Positions 33,484 to 45,149 of a stretch of 64,000 nucleotides of DNA are shown one piece after another. The notes under the pieces are model-generated. The model did not search any database. It was not told the DNA's origin and was given only the letters and a program-made list of their open reading frames with translations. Each line of letters starts with the position of its first letter. The stretch's first letter is position 1. The stretch is from Cordylochernes scorpioides. Lineage: Eukaryota > Arthropoda > Arachnida > Pseudoscorpiones > Chernetidae. A program made the translations under genes and the position numbers. The DNA lies in the NCBI GenBank assembly GCA_030710605.1, contig CP092865.1, positions 139,833,505 through 139,897,504 on the forward strand, given 5' to 3'.

Positions 33484-33534
33484 ACGTCAAGGTTAGCGTA
33501 TCACTGAAAAGGCGAGTGTGGAATCAGCCGCGTT

Positions 33535-33839
33535 CTAGTCTTCGCTTTCCTCATCCAAATAGACCACGACATTCTGAGATTCAATTAATCTCCTCCGAAC
33601 GGTGACTGCGGCCTTGTAGAATTTATATAAACCGAAAAGAAGACTTTGATCAAACGTCATTGCATTCATCCAGTTATATATTTTTTGACTATCAATAATT
33701 TGTATACTGCTGAAGTGGACGCTATAAAACTGACTTCCAGACCTAACACTGATCATGATAAATTTTTCATTCTGATACTTTAAATAATGTGTGAAGTTAT
33801 GTGGAACTAGCTGGCATATTTCATTCTCTGTAGAGAGAG
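33535..33839 (-). CDS. Unrecognised ORF A or terminal exon
   Basis: Open on the minus strand from about 33,870 to a TAG at 33,535. The first ATG is at 33,756 (73 aa: MISVRSGSQFYSVHFSS..., acidic end LDEESED). Upstream, a (CT)8 tract followed by ACAG (33,834-33,853) looks like a splice acceptor, and the frame stays open through it, so the coding part could be a last exon beginning near 33,833. Residue use is protein-like, with mixed hydrophobic and charged residues and no low complexity. No family recognised. Confidence 0.3.
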
Positions 33840-33869
33840 AGAGAGAGCTTTGTAGGAATTCTATTTATA

Positions 33870-34154
33870 AAGTTCCCTCTACATATAGCGACAATCCTAT
33901 GTAACAAAAACATATGTCAGGCACTTTAATTTATTTATAGAAAGTTGTCAGTGTATATATAAAAAATGCATAGGCTTTAGAATATTCAACTTAATTATAA
34001 ACATTAGCTACATATGTGGGGGTATATGTAAATTATGCAATACATGGCTGGACAGGAGTAGCGTGGAAATGGTCCATTTCAGGTCGGAAATTGGCGGCTC
34101 GACCGAAATAGAGAAGAATTCATAATTAAATTAGGACTCGCTTTCTCTCAATGA
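33870..34154. other. No gene seen
   Basis: AT-rich, ends at the minisatellite. Confidence 0.4.
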
Positions 34155-34660
34155 ACGCTTTCTCCAAGTTCTGGAATACTGTCTCCGTGAACGGTCACAA
34201 GTTCTGGAAAAACTGTCTCCATAAACGATCGCAAGTTCTGCAAAAACGGTCTCCATAAACGGTCACAGGTTCTGGAAAAACTGTCTCCATAAACGGTCAC
34301 AGGTTCTGGAAAAACTGTCTCCATAAACGGTCACAAGTTCAGGAAAAACTGTCTCCATAAACGGTCACAAGTTCTGGAAAAGCTGTCTCCATAAAGGGTC
34401 ACAAGTTCTGGAAAAACTGTCTCCATAAACGGTCACAAGTTCTGGAAAAACTGTCTCCATAAACGGTCACAAGTTCTGGAAAAACTGTCTCCATAAACGG
34501 TCACAAGTTCTGGAAAAACTGTCTCCATAAATGGTCACAAGTTAAGAAAAACCTGTTTCTATAAATGGTCAAAAGTTTTGAAAACATTGATTCCTTTGAC
34601 AGCCTCAACTTCTGAAAACACTGTCGCCTTTGACAGCCACAAATTCTGGAAACATCCACA
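34155..34660. repeat. Minisatellite, 34-bp unit
   Basis: About fifteen copies of ctgtctccataaacggtcac + aagttctggaaaaa, decaying toward the right end. Confidence 0.95.
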
Positions 34661-34832
34661 GACGCGAATGAGTATAGATCAAGAATTCTTTCCTCTTTCC
34701 AAACCAACTTAAATTTCATAAAATAATAGAAATTATTTTTGATTAATTTGTGTGTGAGTCTACTTAATATATTTATTAATAAAATATATAAAAAAAGAAT
34801 GAAAATACTTTTAAAGTTTATACCCTCAACAG

Positions 34833-35068
34833 GCAATCCTGGGCCAAGTTTCTTCACTATTTTTATTTCTATAACTTTCAGTTCAACATGTCCTTCAACA
34901 GCAGCAAATAGAAGTATGACTTCCAGCTAACTATACACACATCGTATAGCATGTATAGTTATCTGGAAGTCCTACTTCTAGTTCTCTAGTTGAAGGACAT
35001 GTTGGCCCGAAAGTTGTTGAAATAAAAAAATAGTAAATAAACTTGGCCCAGGATTTCTTGTTGATTTT
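34833..35068. mobile_element. Fold-back element, ~110-bp arms
   Basis: ggcaatcctgggccaagttt (34,833) is inverted at 35,046-35,066. Arms also match at caacatgtccttcaac / gttgaaggacatgttg and at atgacttccagctaactata / its inverse. Loop about 15 bp. Confidence 0.85.
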
Positions 35069-35106
35069 GTTTTAAAAAAGTCAGAGAAGTTAAAGTTATA
35101 AAAACA

Positions 35107-35185
35107 TAAAAAAAAGGGTACGACCGAGACGTGAACTCGGGCTACTATGGCGCTAGATATTTCTCATACCGACGGACGGAAAGCT
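35107..35185 (-). repeat. tRNA-like sequence (degenerate)
   Basis: On the minus strand a B-box-like gagttcacgtctc is followed by ggtcgtaccc and then eight T, as at the end of a pol III unit. No good A box or acceptor pairing. Most likely a decayed tRNA or SINE head. Confidence 0.3.
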
Positions 35186-35225
35186 ATGTTTCAAGGTTAT
35201 TATTCCATTTATTTGGTTTATAGAT

Positions 35226-35462
35226 GTATAGACTCATGGACAAAACTTAAGCAAGTGTAATTTTTTTATGTCGCTAGTCATCAATCTTTTGTTTGTTTGT
35301 TTGTTTTTTTAAAGCAGATAGAGATATTTTGTTCAAACGAATAACTTGGTTATTTCGTGTGACTTCAATAAAGGTCACTATAATATCTTTCAGAGCTATT
35401 GTCTTAATCCCGATATACATGCTTAAAATTTAACACTTCCTTAATTTTTGTCGATGAGTGTA
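35226..35462 (-). mobile_element. MITE-1 copy
   Basis: agactcatggacaaaactta at the left, ...tttttgtcgatgagtgtat at the right, gacttcaataaaggtcacta inside. Both ends present. Confidence 0.8.
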
Positions 35463-35749
35463 TATGGTGTTATTTTATTGTATTATTGTTTTAATTGTTA
35501 AAATAAAATTTGGTGTCAAGATGGTTTCACAAATTTGATATGAGAGAGAAAGGCTTGAAGAGATAAATAGAAGAAAGAAAGAGAACAAGAGAAGCACCAG
35601 CCGGTGGTCCTATATGTTGTCCTCTGTTTGCCGAATCAATTGCCATCGACCCCCGGTCTCAATTTAGTCCGCGTTAATGAGACGAGAGCCTTGTCTTTAA
35701 TTGGGCATCTTCGAGACTACACCCTACAGGCCTCCCTCTTTGTGGAGGT
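35463..35749. other. No gene seen
   Basis: No repeat or coding match. Confidence 0.4.
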
Positions 35750-36345
35750 AGATCTACGTGGTCATCCTCTTGTTGTAGACCTGTTGTAATCTTGTTGTAG
35801 ACCTATTTGTTGAGTCTTCCTCGTGTTTTAGACCTGTTGTAGACTTGTTGTAGGCCTATTGTATACTTGCTGTAGACCCATTGTAATCTTGTTGTAGACT
35901 TATTGTAGACCTTGTTGTTGAGTCTTCCTCTTGTTGTAGACCTGTTGAGCCTTGTTGTAGACCCGTTGTAGGCTTGTTGTATACCTGTTGAAGACCTGCT
36001 GTAGGCTTTTTCTAGACCTGTGGTAGTCTTGTTGTAGACTTGTTGTAGAATTGTGGTAGACCTGTTGTAGACCTGTTGTAGGCTTGTTGTAGACCTGTTG
36101 TAGACTTGTTGTAGGCTTTTTCTAGACCTGCTGTAGTATTGTTGTAGAATTGTTATAGACCTGTTGTAGACCTATTGTAGACTTGTTGTAGACCTGCTGT
36201 AGTCTTGTTGTAGGCCTGTTGTAGAATTGCTATAGACTTGTTGTAGACTTGTCGTAGACCTTTTTTGAGCCTTCCCCGTGTTGTAGACTTGTTGTAGGCC
36301 TGTTGTAGACCTGTTGTATACCTTGTTGTTGAATCATGTTGTAGA
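35750..36345. repeat. Minisatellite, 11-bp unit
   Basis: About fifty copies of gttgtagacct with c/t and a/g variants, interrupted by ttgttgagtcttcctc at 35,812, 35,920 and 36,266. Confidence 0.95.
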
Positions 36346-36711
36346 CCACGTAGTTGCCTGCTAGTACGTACTACACTATCACAGGCCATTACACACGCGG
36401 TCCAACCAGTGCCAAAGAAATCTACTCTCGCTCTGTGCTAAAATTGAAAGCTAAAAACAAGGCGGTGACAGTGATGGATGGCCGCTAACGGAGCGTTGAC
36501 TTGATCGTTATGTAAATCTCGATTGATCTGGTCTTGGAACATGTTCCTTCCTGTCAACTCTATCCATCGAACCTGCTTGCTCGAGGTGGATGTTGGCCGT
36601 ACGTGGTTTGAACATAGTAAACTGCTACTTCAATTTTGCCAACAAGAGAGATAGGGGGCCTATTTGTATCTATAAGAGCACAGGGCGCCTCTCCCGTCAA
36701 ATTTAACGTCA
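36346..36711. other. No gene seen
   Basis: GC-intermediate sequence, no match recognised. Confidence 0.4.
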
Positions 36712-36868
36712 AAACTAGACGCTATCTATTGACCATCGCCTCAAACTAGCGATCTCAGTCGGTGACAAAGCCACAACACCAGCTTTGGCAAACTGAATTT
36801 GGCTTTGTCACCGATCCGAGACCGCTAGTTTGTGGCGACGGTCAATAGATGGCGTCTAATTTTGACGA
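36712..36868. mobile_element. MITE-2, best copy
   Basis: Palindrome with arms of about 65 bp: acgtcaaaactagacgctat, ctattgaccatcgcc, gtgacaaagccaca and their inverses up to tctaattttgacg (36,866). Partial copies at 7,850, 14,314, 44,570 and 44,945. The arms contain agatggcg, close to the core of a CTCF site. Confidence 0.85.
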
Positions 36869-37275
36869 TAAATTTGACTACATTTTACACTAAAAAAATG
36901 TTTTATTATTAAAAGTGTTATCAACACCAAAAAAAAACTTAAAATTAAAAAAAAAAAGTACTTAAACAAAAAAATTAAATTTTCTTCTTATTAACTTTAA
37001 ATTGTTTGATAAAAAGATAACATGGTTCTATCTTTGCTCTTTTTCCTACCCTAATATCTTCAATTCTTCCTCTTTTTTTCTATGTTCTGGTTAAATGACG
37101 CGTAACTGCCGAGGTAAAAGCGTGAACTTGTTAAAACCCTATGTTGTTACATAAAAAATTAAAACCTTTTTGTTACCCAAATAGTAATATTTTATAATTT
37201 GTTTTAAATGATGTATTAATTTATATACAACTATCTTTCATATAAATTATATTTAATTCTACTTATATAGTTACG
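36869..37275. other. Low-complexity AT-rich, no gene
   Basis: Poly-A and poly-T rich. Confidence 0.5.
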
Positions 37276-37592
37276 GGAGGATGATATTCATGTACCAAAA
37301 GAGCCACTTCTCCCTTTATATTTGCATAAGAACGATGGAACTATTGCATCAACCTAGTGAAAACATTTACTAGCGTACTACTGTACCCTCCTGTACTGAT
37401 GAGGGACAAAGCCCGAAACCATGGTATACATATTGACTTTTGACTGAGTATACCAAAACTGGTGTTGAAGCTCATTCTTCATCTCCACCATTACCTTCTG
37501 TATTGAGGCGGTGAACCAAAAATACATTGTTTTAATACATTTTTAAAGGGAGAGGTGTCTCATTTTGGTACATGAATACCATCCTTCCGCAC
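37276..37592. mobile_element. Element with ~46-bp inverted ends
   Basis: ggaggatgatattcatgtac (37,276) is inverted at 37,571-37,590, and ttctccctttata pairs with taaagggagag. The interior (37,400-37,500) shares cccgaaaccatggtataca and aaaactggtgttga with 55,050-55,110. Confidence 0.8.
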
Positions 37593-37639
37593 AACACACA
37601 CACCTCTATGTTATATAAGTAACTATATTTATATGTATT

Positions 37640-38069
37640 TCTACTGTCCTCAAAGCCTATGTTCATATTTCAAGTAAAATACCATTTCCAAGAGGTCAGC
37701 TTCAGTATCGGTATAAAAGGAAAACAGTCAAATCCAATATTACAGCGATATGGTAGATTAAACTGGTGAAACCGCTGGGAGGGTTAATCACCGATGAACC
37801 AGGTCCTCCCAATTAATTTATCATTGCAGTAAAGGACAGTAGAAAATTGTTTAATTTTGAAAAGAATCATAGGTGTCTAAAATAGTTTAAATTTCTTATA
37901 AGAAGCTATTTAAAGCTATTTTTATTTTTCTAATAAAGCCAATTCCTACTGTCATTACTGCGATTTGAAATATTGAGAGGGCCTCGCTCATCAGTGGTGA
38001 ATACTTCTAAGGTTATTGCTTAGTTTAATCCACCAGAATATTCGTATATTGCATTGCACTGCTCTGCCC
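37640..38069. mobile_element. MITE-3 copy plus a partial inverted copy
   Basis: 37,648-37,852 matches 21,697-21,899 end to end. 37,930-38,065 is a second, partial and more diverged stretch in the opposite orientation (tcctactgtcattactgcga). Confidence 0.7.
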
Positions 38070-38272
38070 ATTAACACTCATGGACAAAATATAAAGAAGT
38101 GAAAAGTATTTTATGTTGCCGGACGTCTGTATTTGTTGTTGTTGATGATGTTGTTAACACTTGGTTATCTCGTGTGTCTTCAATAAAATTCACTGTGTAT
38201 CAAATATCTTTCAGAGTTATTGTCTGAACCCCGATATTAATGCTGAAAGGTAAAACTTCCATGAGTGTATTT
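38070..38272 (-). mobile_element. MITE-1 copy
   Basis: acactcatggacaaaatata (38,070) to ...aaaacttccatgagtgtatt. Interior ggttatctcgtgtgtcttca. Confidence 0.75.
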
Positions 38273-38619
38273 GGCACTTTAAGAATTCAGGCTAGATTAT
38301 TTAAGGAAAGAATGAGACAAGAGCTTTGAGGAAATTGTAGAAATATATTTAAATATGTTTGTTATCTCATCTCCTTCACGGCTATGAAATTCTCATTTCG
38401 TAACAATGAATCGAATACATAAGGAAGCAATAAAAAGTAATTAATAAATGTGGCGCAGAGAGCGTTTATATACCCCATCATGAAGCTACTTAAGTTGAGA
38501 GGCAACAAAACCACTAGAGGAGAGGAAACTTAATTTCAAGTAATTTTTCTTTTTCCGGCTTTGTATCGGAGCCGTGGGTGGAGCATCGATCGAAGCAACA
38601 CTCCGGCGCCAAGTCGGCT
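38273..38619. other. No gene seen
   Basis: No match recognised. Confidence 0.4.
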
Positions 38620-39540
38620 CCGGCACTTGGCGACTTCCACGGACCGCCACCTGGTCTCTTGTTTTCTTCCACGGACCACCACCTGGTCTCTTAGCTTCTT
38701 CCATTGACCGCCACCTGGTCTCTTGGCTTCATCCACGGACCGCCACCTGGTCTCTTGTCTTCTTCCATTGACCGCCGCCTGGTCTCTCGGCTTCTTCCAT
38801 TGACCGCCACCTGGTCTCTTGGCTTCTTCCAATGACCGCCACCTGGTCTCTTAGCTTCTTCCACGGACCGCCACCTGGTCTCTTGGCTTCTTCCACAGAC
38901 CGCCACCTGGTCTCTTGGCTTCTTCCACGGACCGCCACCTGGTCACTTGGCTTCTTCCACGGACCGCCACCTGGTCACTTGGCTTCATCCACGGACCGCC
39001 ACCTGGTCTCTTGTCTTCTTCCATTGACCGCCGCCTGGTCACTTGGCTTCATCCACGGACCGCCACCTGGTCTCTTGTCTTCTTCCATTGACCGCCACCT
39101 GGTCACTTGGCTTCATCCATTGACCGCCACCTGGTCTCTTGTCTTCTTCCATTGACCGCCGCCTGGTCACTTGGCTTCATCCACGGACCGCCACCTGGTC
39201 TCTTGTCTTCTTCCATTGACCGCCGCCTGGTCTCTCGGCTTCTTCCATTGACCGCCACCTGGTCTCTTGGCTTCTTCCAATGACCGCCACCTGGTCTCTT
39301 AGCTTCTTCCACGGACCGCCACCTGGTCTCTTGGCTTCTTCCACAGACCGCCACCTGGTCTCTTGGCTTCTTCCACGGACCGCCACCTGGTCTCTCGGCT
39401 TCTTCCATTGACCGCCACCTGGTCTCTTGGCTTCATCCACGGACCGCCACCTGGTCTCTTGGCTTCTTCCACGGACCGCCACCTGGTCACTTGGCTTCTT
39501 CCACGGACCGCCACCTGGTCTCTTGGCTTCTTTCGCGGTC
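38620..39540. repeat. Minisatellite, 32-bp unit, open in all frames
   Basis: About 29 copies of ctggtctcttggcttcttcc + acggaccgccac. Units lack stops in any phase on either strand, so many overlapping long frames appear; they are by-products of the period. A block of about 0.5 kb (38,690-38,960) recurs at 39,180-39,410. Confidence 0.95.
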
Positions 39541-39974
39541 ACCCTCTGATCTCTTTATTTTTTATTGGTCACTTTTGGATTTCAGTTACTTACACGATGC
39601 ATATAAAGAACACTTGGCTTGAGTGAAGATCACACTGCGAATTTGCGGCTTCTTAAACGGATCAATCTCAGAAATCTTGGCTTCTATTACGCATCACCTT
39701 TATAGACTTTTGAATTTATCCAGGGCTACACTCATGACGCTTGGCTGCTTTCAATAATTTAGTATAGAATCAAATAAAGCTTTTTAATTGAAGATGTACT
39801 ATATTTCGCCATGTGTGTGTGTGTTTGGAAACATTACGTGGAAATGGCATCTACGTATACATTGTTTCATTTTGAAACTCAATTAACTGTCGCAGCAATA
39901 TTACTTTCTATTTAATACCATTAGAGAACATGTTTGTGTTAAAGAGACAACAATCAGTGATAGTCACGTGAATT
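39541..39974. other. No gene seen
   Basis: AT-rich, no match recognised. Confidence 0.4.
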
Positions 39975-41460
39975 AATGGGTTATAATTACGTATCTCAAC
40001 AATGTTTAGCAACAAATCCCAACTGTGTTAAACAAAATGCTTCAACAATGGCTGGCAAAAATCAGAACTATTTTCTCAACAATGAACTACAATAAATAAG
40101 AACTATGTTAAACAATGTGTCTCAACAATGATCAGCAAAAATCATAACTGCAATTTCAACAATTTCTAGCCTAAAGTCACAACTATGTGTACAAATGTGT
40201 TTCAAAAATATCTATCAATAAATCTCAATAATATTAAACAATATGTCTAACAATGTTAGTAATAAATCAAAACGGCGCTCGACAATGTTTCTCAACAATT
40301 TTAAAATAATTAATCAAGTACTCCCTAAAAGGTTTCTTCCCTAATTTATTAGTATTCGCAAACTTTCGAGTTGAAAACTCTTCCAAGGGCGTTTCTCCGA
40401 AGTATAACCATTTCAAAAATAGATATTTGTAAAATTCTCTTACGCACGACTGGACTCGAGCCCATTAGTATTTCTTTGAATATTGCTTTTATAAATTTAT
40501 TTCAAATATTCACTGATATTTTGATATCAAACATTTTGTTGGTATGACCATTATTGTGTTTGGATATGCGCTAATCGTCCAAAACTATGTCTTGTAATAT
40601 AGATAAACGACGAGGGGGGAAGGTCAATTTTCCTGTTCATACTATTGTATGATATTATATGAAAGCTTTTAAATATAGTGTTTCTGTTTTAGAAACTATG
40701 TTCTGATAATGGTATTCAACGCGATGGAATGTCGCAACAATCGCTACCAATAAACCACAACTATGTTCAACAAAGAATCTCAACAATCGCTACCAGTAAA
40801 CCCCAACTATGTTCAACAAAGAATCTCAACAATGGCTACCAGTAAACCCCAACTATGTTCATCAAAGAATCTCAACAATGGCTAGTAATAAATCACGACT
40901 ATGTTCAACAAAATATCTCAACAATGGCTAGCAATAAATCACAACTATGTTCTCAACAATGGGTCTCAACAATTTCTAGAATGAATCATATATATTAAAC
41001 AATATGTCTATACAATGGCTAGCAAAAATCATAACTATGTTATCAACAATGCTAGCAATAAATCACAACTATGTTCAACAATATGTCTGAACAATGGCTA
41101 GAAATAAATCCCATTTATTTTCAACAATGTCTAGCAATTTATTTTTATCCCATTATTAAATTATACAAGGTCATGGAGACTAAATTCATAGATTAAATTC
41201 ACAATCTTGGTAGGGTTGGAATATAAATGTCTAGCAATCAATCACAACAATGTTCAACAATGACTCAACAATGGCTAGGAATAAATTACAACTATGTTCA
41301 ATAAAGCGACTCAACAATGGATCAACAATGTGTAGCAATCAATTAAAACAATGTTCAACAATGACTCAACAATGGCTAGGAATAAATTACAACTATGATC
41401 AACAAAGCATCTCAACAATGGCTAGCAATAAAAATCACAACTATGTTCAACAATATAATA
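39975..41460. repeat. Degenerate tandem repeats around caacaatggctagcaataaa
   Basis: Units of about 45-60 bp with caacaatggctagcaataaa and tcacaactatgttcaac occupy 39,975-40,310, 40,735-41,130 and 41,220-41,460. The gaps (40,310-40,735; 41,130-41,220) are unrelated AT-rich DNA. Confidence 0.85.
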
Positions 41461-41855
41461 CAAGAATTTTCACCGATATAATCAAATAAGAAAAGTATCC
41501 AAAAAATATTCCAAAAGTGTTACAGCGACGTTCAACAGCTTTGTCCAAATTTATGTCTTATGAATTATTTATAAAATAAAATATTTCGAGATCCTCGCTT
41601 TAGAAAAAATGTTAGAAACTCCATGCTGTGGAAGTTTAAATAAAATTTGTGCCATCGCACAATAACCCCTCGATAGAGTTTTCTAACATTTCAATATCTA
41701 TTTTTTTTCTAAATATAACAATCTTCAAACTGATGAATTCTATTGACACGTGGAATTAGCAAGCTATCTTTATAAAAGACATGAATCCATGTAGCATAAA
41801 GTTTTTCCTTTCAAATTAAACAAATTCATTTTTTTCTACTTTTACTGCAATGAAT
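41461..41855. other. No gene seen
   Basis: AT-rich. Confidence 0.4.
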
Positions 41856-42180
41856 AACTCCGCCTTTGCCGGTCCCAAGCCCGGATGAAAAAGGAGGAGG
41901 GAGAGCAGTAACAAGCTCACTATAAAACCTGAGCTCAGCTGGCCCGGCTGATAGTACCCTGTAAGGGCTCCTGATCCAGGGATATAGGATGAGCAGCGTT
42001 TGTACTCCATGTTAGGAGCGGCTGCACATGGCGTCTGTTCCTCATGTCAGAGGCGGTCATTTATTTTGGAGTTAAGTTGGCCTGCCACTGAGTAGTGCTC
42101 CCAGTCTTAATGACAAAGGCAGACGCATTCTACTTCACCTAGATATGATTGAGTGGAGATAAGAAAGAAGAAGAAGAAGA
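41856..42180 (+). mobile_element. LINE-like 3' end (family R)
   Basis: ccggtcccaagcccggatga at 41,869 to gagataagaaagaagaagaa at 42,160. About 90% like 55,138-55,455. Confidence 0.6.
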
Positions 42181-42535
42181 CTGCAATGGAAACTATTGTG
42201 GAGGCTTGGCGCATCAGTGGTGAACCCCTCCCCCCAGCCGTTTCGCTAATTCAATCCAAAAAGACCATTTCTTAGAGCTTTAATACTGTATTGGATATTT
42301 TCTCTGTAATTCTACTGTCCCTAAAGCTTAGCCCATAGTTTTCTGAAATGCCATTTCTAAGATTCCCCCCTTCAGTGTAACATATATAAGCAAAATCGTC
42401 CAATACAGTATTAGAGCTCTGAGAAGCGATCTGGTGGATTAAATTGACGAAATCGCTGGGAGGTTTCACCACTGATGAGCCAAGCCCTCCCAATATTTTT
42501 TCATCGCAGTAAGGATAGTAGAAGTTTATTGTGTG
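42181..42535. mobile_element. MITE-3 copy and adjacent fragment
   Basis: 42,310-42,532 is a MITE-3 copy (ctactgtccctaaagcttag ... gtaaggatagtagaa). 42,181-42,260 is an inverted fragment of the same family. The words ctaatactgtattgga/tccaatacagtattag flank part of it. Confidence 0.65.
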
Positions 42536-43726
42536 TTAAATAAACATTCGTGCTTAAATATATTTTTTCTATGTTAGAATATATTTTTAATAAACAATAA
42601 TTAGTAATCTAAAACACTATTTACTTTTATGGCTTATAGATGGCTTATTTGTGATTGCATTCCATTATCATTAATGTCTTCATCTATTTCATTGTTATCA
42701 TCATATTTTGTGAGCCAAATAAAAAAAGAGAAAGAGATGAAGATTTCAGACCATTAACCTAAAATATTTTAGAGCAATATTAAATAAAATTGAGAAAACT
42801 TTCAAGGAAAAACGAGTTTTAAAACATTTTAGAGTTTTAAATGGAGCAAATATTTTCAAACGATCGCCAAGAATATTTTCGAGGGAGCACTAAAATTCTA
42901 AATATTTCATCACAGAGTGAAAAAGCTTAGTAATAACGAAAATATATCTGGGTTGGAAATAAAAATAACCATATATGGTAATAAAAGATAAAACCTATAA
43001 CAACTTGAAATTATGAAAAAAAAAGTACAAATACGATATTGTACTGGAATTATGTTCATAAATTAAAAAAGAAAAAAGGTGCATCTTCTTATCGGGCAAC
43101 TAAAAGTTGCTGATGGCTTGCGCCATCTATTGAAATAAATATCAATTATTCGTTGATTTTTAATTATTCTAGAATTTGCCAAATAACCATTCTTGATTAA
43201 TCAAGAAAAGCTAACCACGTACGGATGGTTTCTTTTGAAATTGTGATTTTTGCCATTTTTATCATTATAATGTCAGGGCATTGTCTATATCAATAGAGAC
43301 GAAAGGTTTGTGGACTTGTATATGGTTTTTTTCCTCACACCTATCCACAAAGTTTGCCTATCCGGATGATACTATATAGAGATAGGGTTTGAAAGAACTC
43401 ATTGCCATATTTTTAAGCTCGCAATATGCAAATTACTCCAATAATAGACTAATTTGTGTGTTTCCTTTTAAATGCAAATAAAATGCGGAGCCGTTTCTGT
43501 TTTGTTATTTTCAGCAGGTATGCCCTTATTTCTTTACTTCAATATATTTCAAAATTAATGTTGTTATCTATTAATATATATTGTGACTTTATTTATTTCA
43601 ACACACAAAACGCGATATCCCGGCTAGGGATAATTGCGTTGATTTACCTTTTTTTAACAGAAACAGTTATAAGCATATTATACAAGAAAAAGTAATCAAA
43701 AATAAAAAGAGAAACAATAATATATA
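42536..43726. other. AT-rich, no gene seen
   Basis: Nothing recognisable apart from gcgccatctattga at 43,122, a MITE-2-like word. Confidence 0.5.
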
Positions 43727-43975
43727 TTAGGAACCTGAACCTTTCAGGTTAGAAAGATAATCATAAATATATTTGCAAAAATAGTTAAACCTATGATAAT
43801 TCTCTCTGCTATTTACAAATTGATATAGATCTACAACATTATTTACTGTCTGTTGTCTAGCGGTAAAGAAGAGTGGGGATTTCAGCAGTAGGTGTCTCAA
43901 GTCCTGGAATTCGTTGCCACAAAGACAGCTAGAGTCTTCAACCGCTCCAATTTTTGATAAAAATCCCTTACAATT
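43727..43975 (-). pseudogene. LINE ORF2 C-terminal fragment (Jockey-like)
   Basis: An uninterrupted 82-codon block on the minus strand ending TAA (43,727-43,729). GFLSKIGAVEDSSCLCGNEF then LRHLLLKSPLF matches the usual end of Jockey-type LINE ORF2: a C-x-C-G finger followed by H-x-L...SPLF. The 5' break coincides with the start of repeat E (43,976). The short stretch with ctggaattcgttgccac recurs at 44,340-44,372, on the far side of repeat E. Confidence 0.7.
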
Positions 43976-44340
43976 AAAAATAAAAGCTTCGGGGCACGAG
44001 AGTTATTAAATTTAAACATTGTGTGTGATATTTAATGTGGAACAACTAATAAATTGATCATCAACCTGTTTAATAAAATTAAGATAAAATTAAGTTAATT
44101 ACATTTTTCTTTAATATTAATGGAAGATTGACCTGGCGTTGCTCACGTCATGGCGTCTTCTTCATCGCTGTGGTTGATTGTAAACTAGAGTTGAACTCTG
44201 TATCACTGGAATGGAAACATGGCCGAAGGGGATAAAACCTCCGTAACATAAGTTAACAACACTTACACCTTGTAAACAGTAGCTTATAGATAGAATAGGT
44301 TTTCTTATTTGGAATGAGCATACTTAAGTAGGTGTCTCAA
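43976..44340 (-). repeat. Repeat E, inverted short copy
   Basis: Matches 16,847-17,960 inverted but lacks two internal blocks present there. It is flanked by two copies of aggtgtctcaa...cctggaattcgttgcc (43,891 and 44,331), both from the LINE. Confidence 0.7.
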
Positions 44341-45015
44341 ATCCTGGAATTCGTTGCCACAATGACAGCTATATATTGTGTCTTAAGATGTTTATTATTG
44401 CCATCCTTATTTTAGTTTCCATTTAAAAGGTTTTAGCATCAATATTAAATGGTAAATATCTTAGAACATTATAATATTAACGATTTGAATAGTTACTCCT
44501 ACTATCATTACTCTGATAATAATAATAAATATATTTAAATAAAAAAGGTCACCTCCCTCGTCCTCATAGACGCTAAAACTAAATGTTATCTATTAACCAT
44601 TTACGCCAACTATTAGATTCAGGTCGGTAAGAAAGTCTAAATATCAGCTTTGGCAAATTCTGAAATCCAATTTGAAGACCATGCTTTCGGGATAATGGTC
44701 CTCGTCAGTCCAATGCGAACTTTGATTACATGAGAAAGAAATAAGGATAACCCAGGCCCCTGAAGCGCAAGAAACGCCAACTGCCCGGGTATTGATTACA
44801 TGAGTTCCGCGAGGGATTCATGAAAACTTCAGAATCTGCCAAAGAGGTGTTTATCTGACAGAGTGGCTAGGCAAATGCTATGGTCAAAATAGAGATGGAA
44901 TTTCTGACAGGATAATAATTTCTATATAAAAATCTCGCCCTTAAAATAGACGTTAAAACTAAGTGCCATCTATTGACCGTCTCAGCAATCTAGCGGACTC
45001 GGGTGGTTGATAAAA
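44341..45015. other. No gene; two MITE-2 half-copies
   Basis: 44,570-44,680 and 44,945-45,010 begin gacgctaaaactaaatgtta / agacgttaaaactaagtgcc, the MITE-2 end, without the partner arm. 44,750-44,790 (aacccaggcccctgaagcgc) resembles 17,615. Confidence 0.55.
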
Positions 45016-45019
45016 ATTA

Positions 45020-45100
45020 CTTTGACTCCGCCTTTGCCGGTCCCAAGCCCGTATGAAAAAGGAGGAGGGGGAGCAGTAACACGCTCACTAAAAAACTTTA
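45020..45100 (+). mobile_element. LINE-like family R fragment
   Basis: ccgcctttgccggtcccaag to gctcactaaaaaact. Truncated on the right. Confidence 0.6.
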
Positions 45101-45149
45101 AGCCTTGGTATTTGTGTGTGTCCAGTACAAAATATATCCTTATTTTAAA

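Noticed and set aside
38486-39542. Many overlapping long frames rich in Arg, Pro, Gly and Trp
   Set aside because: By-products of the 32-bp minisatellite, open on both strands.
40440-40475. tRNA-like word (gactggactcgagcc)
   Set aside because: No second box, no stems, no terminator.
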